Positions 57,907 to 64,000 of a stretch of 64,000 nucleotides of DNA are shown piece after piece. Position numbers and translations under genes: made by a program. Source of the stretch: Paraglaciecola psychrophila 170 (lineage in GTDB: Bacteria; Pseudomonadota; Gammaproteobacteria; Enterobacterales; Alteromonadaceae); assembly GCF_000347635.1 (NCBI RefSeq), contig NC_020514.1:2914001-2978000 (forward strand). The letters are read 5' to 3'. Numbering within the stretch: the stretch's first letter is position 1; every line of letters starts with the position of its first letter. The notes below the pieces were generated by a model that worked only from the letters and a program-made list of their open reading frames with translations, had not been told where the DNA came from and ran no database searches.

Positions 57907-59485
57907 GGCTGGCCTCCCCATGATTGATATTGGCACCTAATAGTTTATTGAGTTGTTGCAGCGCCTGTTCACTTGAGGCTAAAGCACCTTCTTGCCAACC
58001 ACTGTGATGACTGATTTGATCGCCAATCATAAAGTGACGACCTTCTGGCTCTTGTAACAAATGATAATATTTTTCAAAGTCGCCCTCACTCATTTGCATG
58101 CCGCAGCCCATTTGGTGATTCATGCGAGCCCACGGAATGGTGATACCATTTTCAATATATTTGCTATAACCGGGATGGATTTTTTCACCTGAAATCGCAC
58201 CTGCTTTTAAGCGTTCTTGTTGCGACATGGCTTCAAATTTAGCGCTCACTTTCGGATCCCATGTGTAGGCTCCCAAAAGTATTCCTTTTTGTGCATGTAT
58301 ATCGTGTGACGGATACCACAGCTGGTTAATTGGATCAGAGGTATAACTGATACCGCCGAAGATACCGTCTCGTTCCCAAAAGCGTTCTTTCATTTGATAA
58401 GCAATTTTGAACAAATGTCCGCGCTTAATACTGTCCAGTCCTGATTGATACATTGCTGAGAAGTTGTTCTCAATACCAGCCATAAAATATGCAGGAATGT
58501 TATTGAAGCAATAATCGGCTTGCACTGTATGGAACTTGCCTCCCTGCTCATAAGTCACTTCAACGCCTTTGTCTCGATTATAAATCTTCTTAACTTGAGC
58601 ATTTAATACCGGGGGAGTTTTCAAATATTTCAAAAAGCCCTTAACAACAGCATCCATACCACCTATGGGCTCCATTAAAGGTTCACACCAGTCATACAGT
58701 TCAGCGCCTAACAGACCGCCGTACCAGAAACTGCTATCAAGCATCTCTTTTAATTCGATGGGTGCATGGGGTTTGGGGAAATCCAACATGCGATCAGTAG
58801 TTGAACCAGCTCTGTTGCTACCGATGTATTTTCCATTTTCTGTCAAGTCACCAAAGGTCTGAGAAAATTTCATTAACTTACTAACATCTTCTTCACTAAG
58901 AAGTTGATCAAACTGGTTTGAATCAGCAGACTTCCACAACAATTCAGACATCAATCCACGAACATCGGTATGGTATTCAATAATGCGTTTAGGTTTACCG
59001 CCTAATGACTTGTCATCATGGAAATATGCCATCTTGCTACTATTTGCTTTGATCTGTAATGGCACATTGAGTGCTCTGCAATAGTGCAATAAACGTCTAT
59101 GATGTCCTGGAATACGTGCTGGACCGCAGTTAAAAAATAAATTGTCTTGTTGATCAAAGTTGCAAATTTGTGGGTTACCCATCTCATCGATTTTATCACC
59201 GTTGCGAACAGTTAGATTACGTCCTCCCGGTCGAAAAGAGGCTTCTAAAATGGTGCAGTCAAAGCCTGCTCGTTCGAGCTCTAATGCAGTGGATAATCCA
59301 GCGATACCAGCACCCAAAATTAGGGCCGTTGGTTTATTACCTTTTGACGCAGGTTTAACCTTAACTGGGCCAGAGTAACGATCATCGGGCATCAACCCCA
59401 TAGCTAGACTGGTTTTGAGTAACGCTGAGGAACCACCTGCGGCTCCAACATAAGATAAAAACTGTCTTCTTGTAATATTCAACAT
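57896..59485 (-). CDS. Tat-exported flavin monoamine oxidase family enzyme
   Basis: The 529-residue protein starts with a twin-arginine signal (NITRRQFLSYVGAAGGSSAL). The FAD-binding GAGIAG is at residues 58-63 with the ribose-binding glutamate at 81 (ILEASFRPGGRN). The substrate domain follows (FWYGGLLGAELYDWCEPLMEPIGGMDAVV), and the C-terminal FAD segment reads FMIGDQISHHSGWQEGALASSEQAL. It is an amine oxidase or dehydrogenase acting in the periplasm. The nearest analogue in organisation is a flavin amine oxidase that uses cytochrome c instead of O2, such as nicotine oxidoreductase NicA2 with its cytochrome. The substrate is unknown. It is the first gene of the locus. Confidence 0.9.
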   Translation of the reverse strand: MLNITRRQFLSYVGAAGGSSALLKTSLAMGLMPDDRYSGPVKVKPASKGNKPTALILGAGIAGLSTALELERAGFDCTILEASFRPGGRNLTVRNGDKIDEMGNPQICNFDQQDNLFFNCGPARIPGHHRRLLHYCRALNVPLQIKANSSKMAYFHDDKSLGGKPKRIIEYHTDVRGLMSELLWKSADSNQFDQLLSEEDVSKLMKFSQTFGDLTENGKYIGSNRAGSTTDRMLDFPKPHAPIELKEMLDSSFWYGGLLGAELYDWCEPLMEPIGGMDAVVKGFLKYLKTPPVLNAQVKKIYNRDKGVEVTYEQGGKFHTVQADYCFNNIPAYFMAGIENNFSAMYQSGLDSIKRGHLFKIAYQMKERFWERDGIFGGISYTSDPINQLWYPSHDIHAQKGILLGAYTWDPKVSAKFEAMSQQERLKAGAISGEKIHPGYSKYIENGITIPWARMNHQMGCGMQMSEGDFEKYYHLLQEPEGRHFMIGDQISHHSGWQEGALASSEQALQQLNKLLGANINHGEASHVS

Positions 59486-59825
59486 AATTATTCTAACTAC
59501 ACCCCCGAATTAAATCGGTACGACACGTGAAAAATCAGAATTTCATGCTAGCGATTCTTAGGCTTAGGTAGAACGCAATATAATATTGTGCACCCCCCTA
59601 CTTTTTATATACCCCCCGATTTTCATTGGCCAAGGAGTCATAACATTTATCAAAAATAAACTTTTATTTGGGTTTTGAGTAAAATCTAGCAAAACAATTA
59701 AATTCCCTCGAAAATACAAATGGCATTAAATTTGCTACGTTCAGGTATACAAAATTATGACCAACAAAATTCTTAGGTTTAACAAAGAAATTAGAGACGT
59801 TTTTCCATTTTATTTAGGGTAATTG
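59486..59825. promoter_or_regulatory. Divergent control region of the amine-oxidation locus
   Basis: The 340 bases between the amine oxidase and LysR-type genes must carry both promoters. Two runs of C (near 59586-59592 and 59613-59619) flank a TTTTTATATA stretch. A specific T-N11-A operator could not be chosen with confidence. Confidence 0.45.
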
Positions 59826-60824
59826 ATGAATTCGAAACAGTTACAGTATTTTTTAGCTACTGCAGAGCAAGGTAGTATTGCAGCCGCGGCTAAACATTTA
59901 GACGTCGCGCAACCGGCTATAAGTTTGCAACTCACTAATTTAGAGCATGAGCTGAAAATAAAACTGCTAGAGAGAGATTTTCGTGGGGTTAAATTAACTG
60001 ATGCTGGTAATCGTTTTGAACAGCATGCTCGTATTATTATGGAGAAAATACAAGCAGCCAAAACAGACTTAATTGGTGAACAAGCAGAATGTAAAGGCAA
60101 AGTAGTTGTTGGCCTTAACCAATCAAGTTGTAACGTGTTATCAGTTGCCTTACTAAATGAGTTAGAGCATAGATTTACTGACATCGAATTAAGCTTTAAA
60201 ATAGGCCCATTTGATATGATTGAAAACTGGTTAGCTGAAGACCAAATAGATATTGCAGTGTGTCACAAACCCATCACGAAAAATGGTATTTCAGACGCGC
60301 TCCCACTTATTCGTGAAGATATAAATTTATATATCTCTCCTCATCCACAAAACCCTTCTTACAGCGAACTTGCAATGCACTCTTCGATTCCATTTGTAGA
60401 GTTACAATATTACGATATTTTTCTGCCAGATAAACAAGATACGTTAACTATTATGTTAACAAAACAAGCAAACAAGTCTGGTATCACCCTTAAATCCAAG
60501 GCCGCTTTTGGTCAATTAATGACAACCTTACATTATGTTACGCAAGGCTTAGGCTTGGTGATTTGCCCTTCATCAGCAGTGTTTCATTTAGAATCATGTA
60601 AACAATTGAGGGTGATTAACATCATCCAACCTAGTTTACAGCGTGATGTTTTTTTACAGCTCGCTCACAAAAAACAACATGAGCCAGCTGCAATGGCTGT
60701 TTTTGAACTGCTTCGAGAAATCACCGCCCTCTCACATGATAATAAAAATTGGCGCGGCACATTACTAGATAGAAAATATGCCATTCCGTCAGTCAACAAT
60801 ATTGAGACATTGGTTACCGGTTAA
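59826..60824 (+). CDS. LysR-family transcription regulator
   Basis: The start is the ATG at 59826, preceded by AGGG. The helix-turn-helix is at residues 3-60 (LQYFLATAEQGSIAAAAKHLDVAQPAISLQLTNLEHEL), followed by the two-lobed co-inducer domain (KVVVGLNQSSCNVLSVALL, DIAVCHKPIT). The gene diverges from the amine oxidase operon, the usual arrangement for a LysR activator of its neighbour. The co-inducer may be the amine substrate or its oxidised product. It is 332 residues, normal for the family. Confidence 0.9.
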   Translation: MNSKQLQYFLATAEQGSIAAAAKHLDVAQPAISLQLTNLEHELKIKLLERDFRGVKLTDAGNRFEQHARIIMEKIQAAKTDLIGEQAECKGKVVVGLNQSSCNVLSVALLNELEHRFTDIELSFKIGPFDMIENWLAEDQIDIAVCHKPITKNGISDALPLIREDINLYISPHPQNPSYSELAMHSSIPFVELQYYDIFLPDKQDTLTIMLTKQANKSGITLKSKAAFGQLMTTLHYVTQGLGLVICPSSAVFHLESCKQLRVINIIQPSLQRDVFLQLAHKKQHEPAAMAVFELLREITALSHDNKNWRGTLLDRKYAIPSVNNIETLVTG

Positions 60825-60837
60825 TCCCTGTGCTCTC

Positions 60838-61164
60838 TTAACGCAGTAGTTCCAGAGCATCGGCACCTGGCATGCCTATTTGTATGCCAAGTTTGATTGC
60901 TTCTTCAGACACGGCCAATACAGGCTTATATAACATATCGTCATATTGATTGACGCCAGAAACAATGGCACACGCTTCTCCAGTTTTGTCACAAGTGGTC
61001 ACATTAAGGTAGCCACAAGCTAACAATCCCTTTTCACCCTGAATTGTCAACAAAGGCAGTTTTAATTCTATTCTGTCTTTTTTTAAGTTGCCCCAATTAA
61101 ACGTGTCTGCATATAAGTTAGGTACAAATAACCAAAATAAAACCAACCAATTAAAATTTTTCAT
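60838..61164 (-). CDS. Secreted YunC-like (DUF1805) protein
   Basis: The 108-residue protein matches B. subtilis YunC/DUF1805: IELKLPLLTIQGEKGLLACGYLNVTTC and the ending PVLAVSEEAIKLGIQIGMPGADALELL. Unlike YunC, it starts with a signal peptide (NWLVLFWLFVPNLYA) and so should act in the periplasm. It has three cysteines that could form disulfides after export. The gene converges on the LysR gene, 14 bases from its stop. The function of the family is unknown. Confidence 0.7.
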   Translation of the reverse strand: MKNFNWLVLFWLFVPNLYADTFNWGNLKKDRIELKLPLLTIQGEKGLLACGYLNVTTCDKTGEACAIVSGVNQYDDMLYKPVLAVSEEAIKLGIQIGMPGADALELLR

Positions 61165-61390
61165 CTACTAATTCTCTCAACATGGATAAGACACACGCAC
61201 TATTGAATGCGCACATGAGTAACTTTCTAAGTTTAAGGCAGATTTTGTGCCAATATATTTTTAGGGCTAATTTATTGGGGTGACGAGCAACAGCTAAGTT
61301 AGTGCTGCACTAGGTTGGACTCTTATAGTTATATTTTCGGGCACCCTCCTTAATCTTGCGACTATAAATCACTATCAATGAAAGTGTACT

Positions 61391-62814
61391 TTACAACGTA
61401 AAGTAACTTACACCAGTAATAACGAACGCTAAGAATATGTTCAGTGCAAAGCCTTCCCTAGCCATAGTTTGAATACTAAATTTGTCCATCCCATATACGA
61501 TGGCATTAGGTGCTGTTGCTACAGGCAACATAAAAGCACAGCTTGCACTAATGGCGGCTGGCATCATCATCAATGCGGGATCAATCCCAGCTGCAACACC
61601 TGCAGCGGCGAGAATTGGCATCAATAAGGTGGCAGTAGCCGTATTTGAAGTAATTTCAGTTAAAAAAGTCACAAACAAACAAATACACAGGATTAACAAA
61701 GGTACAGGTAAGTCAGATAACCCCGTCAAGCCATCCCCCATTAAGGCACTTAACCCTGAAGCAGAAAACGCTTTTGCAATACAAATACCCCCTGCAAATA
61801 ACAACAACATGCCCCATGGAATCGACACTGCAGTATCCCAATCAAGTAATTTGTCTGACTTTGGTTTATTGATAACTTCACCAAATTTTGTGTCTTTTGG
61901 GCAGGCCTCTAATGCTTTCTCTTTGTTACCGCTGGGGATAAGAAACATTAATACCACGCCTGCCAAAGCAATACTGCTGTCGCCAATACTTGGCATATTT
62001 AACCATACTGTCCAATAAGGTCGAAACATCCAAGCTAACGCTACCAACACAAATGTTATCAACACCCGCTTTTCAGCAGGTTGCCAAGCCCCAGATTTAG
62101 GTAAAATATACTCTTGAGTACTTTCTAGATTACGGGTTAACCACCAAGCAATCACCGGAATGCCAATCACCACTATAGGTACACCAGTTTTCATCCACTC
62201 GAGGAAACTGATTTCTTTGCCTTGTGTTTCAAGGTAAACACTCATAAAAATAATGTTCGGAGGGGTGCCTACAGGCGTACCCACTCCGCCTAAACTAGCT
62301 GCGTAAGCAATGCCCAGTAACATAGCAATAGTCAGCTTAGGATCTTTTACATGTTGTAATACTGCCAGCGTGATGGGCAATAACATCAAGGTAGTGGCTG
62401 AATTAGAAATCCACATACTTAGAATAGCGGCAGTCAACATAAAGCCAAACACCAACCGTTTAGCACTTTTACCGCCAGTGAGATTAACCAAGTAAAAAGC
62501 CAATCGACTATGCACATTAGACTTTTCCAATGCCTTTGAAAGCATAAACGCGCCCATCAACAATAAAATAACGTGGCTGCCCAGCGCCGAGGCAGACTCT
62601 TTATGGGTTAATACCCCCGCCATAGGAAAACCGAAAAAGGAATAAGCGAGGTAACAGGAATAGGCAGTGCTTCAGTTACCCATAACATGGCAGTAAATAG
62701 CGTAATAGAGGCTGTAGAGGCAATCAAATGTGGCTGACCAACAGCTACTAGCCCAAAATACAGCACAGTTGCACTCATAGCCGAGATTAAAATTAGTTTG
62801 TTGTTAGTTTGCAT
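61391..62814 (-). pseudogene. DASS-family sodium/dicarboxylate permease with a one-base frameshift
   Basis: The N-terminal 68 codons (62608-62814; ATVLYFGLVAVG to VTSLIPFSVF) and the main part (61391-62623; FPMAGVLTHKESASALGSHVI onward) are in different frames. One extra C beside the GG at 62625-62626 (plus strand) would give TSLIPFSVFPMAGV and one protein of about 475 residues. It has the SLC13 family signatures SNSATTLMLLPITLAVL and TEITSNTATATLLMPIL, plus about twelve transmembrane segments. Such carriers import C4-dicarboxylates or sulfate with sodium. It overlaps nagZ by 11 bases at its start. Confidence 0.8.
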
Positions 62815-63829
62815 AGAATTGGTCTAATACTTTGCTAGCGATTTGATGCTCAGTGGTCTTTTTCAGAGTAGAAAAATCGACACTAGTCGTTTTCCTGAGA
62901 CGTGTAATTCTTTCTAAGCTATTTTTATGCAGACTCATACCTGAGGGTAACTCATCAATCACCTTAACTGCCCCTTTTGGATCATTGCATACCAACACCA
63001 TGTCACAACCAGCTTCTATGGCCAACTCGGCACGATCAACAATATTGCCCATTTGTACTGCACCTTGCATCGACAAATCATCAGAAAATACTACACCATT
63101 AAAATCCAGTTCTTGGCGCAAAATCTGTTTGATCCACTGTTGGGAAAAACCTGCAGGTAAATCATCTACATCTGGATAAATAACATGGGCTGGCATCACC
63201 GCATCCAATAACCCTTGCTGATGAATAGATTTAAAAATTGCCATATCGAGAGCGAAAATTTCTTCACGACTGCGTTTATCTACAGGCATAGCAATATGGG
63301 AATCCTCGAGTATATTGCCATGTCCGGGGAAATGTTTACCGGTGGCAGACATGCCAGCCCGATGCATACCTTTGATAAATTTGCTGGCTAATTGAACAAT
63401 GATGTCCGGTTGCTGATGAAAACTACGATCTCCAATCACTGCGGATACACCATGAATATCGAGCACTGGAGCAAAACTAATGTCGATATCGAAAGTTAAT
63501 AGTTCTGCTGCCATTAACCACCCAAATTGTTCACATAAATAACCTGAAAGTTGAATATCTCCATCTGTTTGAAGATGAATACGGCCCATTGCAGGAATGT
63601 CGCTGAATCCTTGACGAAAGCGCTGCACTCTTCCCCCTTCATGGTCTGTCGCAATCAAAACATCGTTACGCGTAACAGATCTTATGTGCCGTACTAAGTC
63701 AGAAAGCTGTTTTTGATCGTGATAGTTACGGCTGAATAAAATAAGCCCACCAACTAAGGGGTGATCGAGTATATCTATCTCTTCGTGTGTCAGTTCAAAA
63801 CCTGAAACATCTAACATTAATGGCCCCAT
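62804..63829 (-). CDS. nagZ: Beta-N-acetylglucosaminidase NagZ
   Basis: The 341-residue protein is a GH3 hydrolase of peptidoglycan recycling in the cytoplasm. It has ATDHEGGRVQRF (60-71), the catalytic loop KHFPGHG (165-171) with D176 and H178, and the nucleophile D250 in FSDDLSM. It releases GlcNAc from GlcNAc-anhydromuramyl peptides. The length matches E. coli NagZ. The downstream DASS permease gene overlaps it by 11 bases, so the two share a transcript. The upstream end (63830-64000) leads off the window with no recognised start. Confidence 0.95.
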   Translation of the reverse strand: MGPLMLDVSGFELTHEEIDILDHPLVGGLILFSRNYHDQKQLSDLVRHIRSVTRNDVLIATDHEGGRVQRFRQGFSDIPAMGRIHLQTDGDIQLSGYLCEQFGWLMAAELLTFDIDISFAPVLDIHGVSAVIGDRSFHQQPDIIVQLASKFIKGMHRAGMSATGKHFPGHGNILEDSHIAMPVDKRSREEIFALDMAIFKSIHQQGLLDAVMPAHVIYPDVDDLPAGFSQQWIKQILRQELDFNGVVFSDDLSMQGAVQMGNIVDRAELAIEAGCDMVLVCNDPKGAVKVIDELPSGMSLHKNSLERITRLRKTTSVDFSTLKKTTEHQIASKVLDQFYAN

Positions 63830-64000
63830 TAATTAGTGCTCTTCTTTTATTAGTATACAAATTTAATGAACATACTATAGGGATGATCAAATCCTGTCGT
63901 CAATCAATTAATCGAAACGAAAAATATGACTTTCAAACGCTCTCGTGGTTATACTTTGGCAAATAGTTATTTATGTTGTTTTCAATGAAGTTTAAAACCG

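Overview
The window reads as chromosomal DNA of a low-GC marine gammaproteobacterium of the Alteromonadales (Alteromonas/Glaciecola/Paraglaciecola-like). This rests on the smc-zipA pair beside cysZ, the mfd-PilZ-lolC neighbourhood, the two TonB-dependent receptors, the GGDEF proteins and the nagZ, umuDC and rlhA homologues. The genus is inference from gene content and protein style; no rRNA is present to settle it.

Layout. 1-4.7 kb: core cell-division and chromosome genes (zipA, smc) and the sulfate permease cysZ. 4.7-8.3 kb: a small membrane protein, a complete IS3-family element with a -1 frameshift site, a ClpP-like gene lacking a normal start, and a lipoprotein gene cut by an in-frame TGA. 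8.3-19.2 kb: ketopantoate reductase-like protein, a membrane diguanylate cyclase with a glycosyltransferase, a thioredoxin/cysteine desulfurase/nucleoside permease group whose sufS-sufE fusion has lost one T near its start, modF, and a GAF-GGDEF protein. 19.2-26.8 kb is decayed accessory DNA: a nonsense-interrupted STAS-like gene, an ABC ATPase tail, a truncated cNMP-binding protein, a MITE-like repeat, a serine hydrolase and a broken IS4 element. 26.8-34.1 kb: a catabolic locus of two Lrp regulators (one frameshifted), a TonB receptor, an NCS1 permease, a hydantoinase/oxoprolinase and a DUF917 protein. 34.4-36.3 kb: an IS110/IS1111-type element with three nonsense codons, and a second repeat element. 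36.3-53.9 kb: GST, rlhA, a HiPIP, a LexA-box-controlled umuDC, an ABC-F ATPase, lolC, PilZ, mfd and csiV. 54-60.8 kb: a TonB receptor, secreted RidA, di-haem cytochrome c and Tat-exported flavin amine oxidase, with a divergent LysR gene. 60.8-63.8 kb: a secreted YunC-like protein, a frameshifted DASS permease and nagZ.

Two loci look like complete substrate-use modules. The first pairs an outer-membrane receptor and an NCS1 permease with HyuA and DUF917, and probably handles a hydantoin- or thiohydantoin-type ring. The second looks like a periplasmic amine-oxidation chain: the flavoenzyme passes electrons to cytochrome c, and an exported RidA probably hydrolyses the imine product.

A pattern runs across the window: at least seven genes carry one to three point lesions but remain otherwise readable in frame. 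Three of the nonsense codons sit where a tryptophan (TGG) is expected. This is either real recent gene decay or base-level errors in the assembly; reads are needed to tell.
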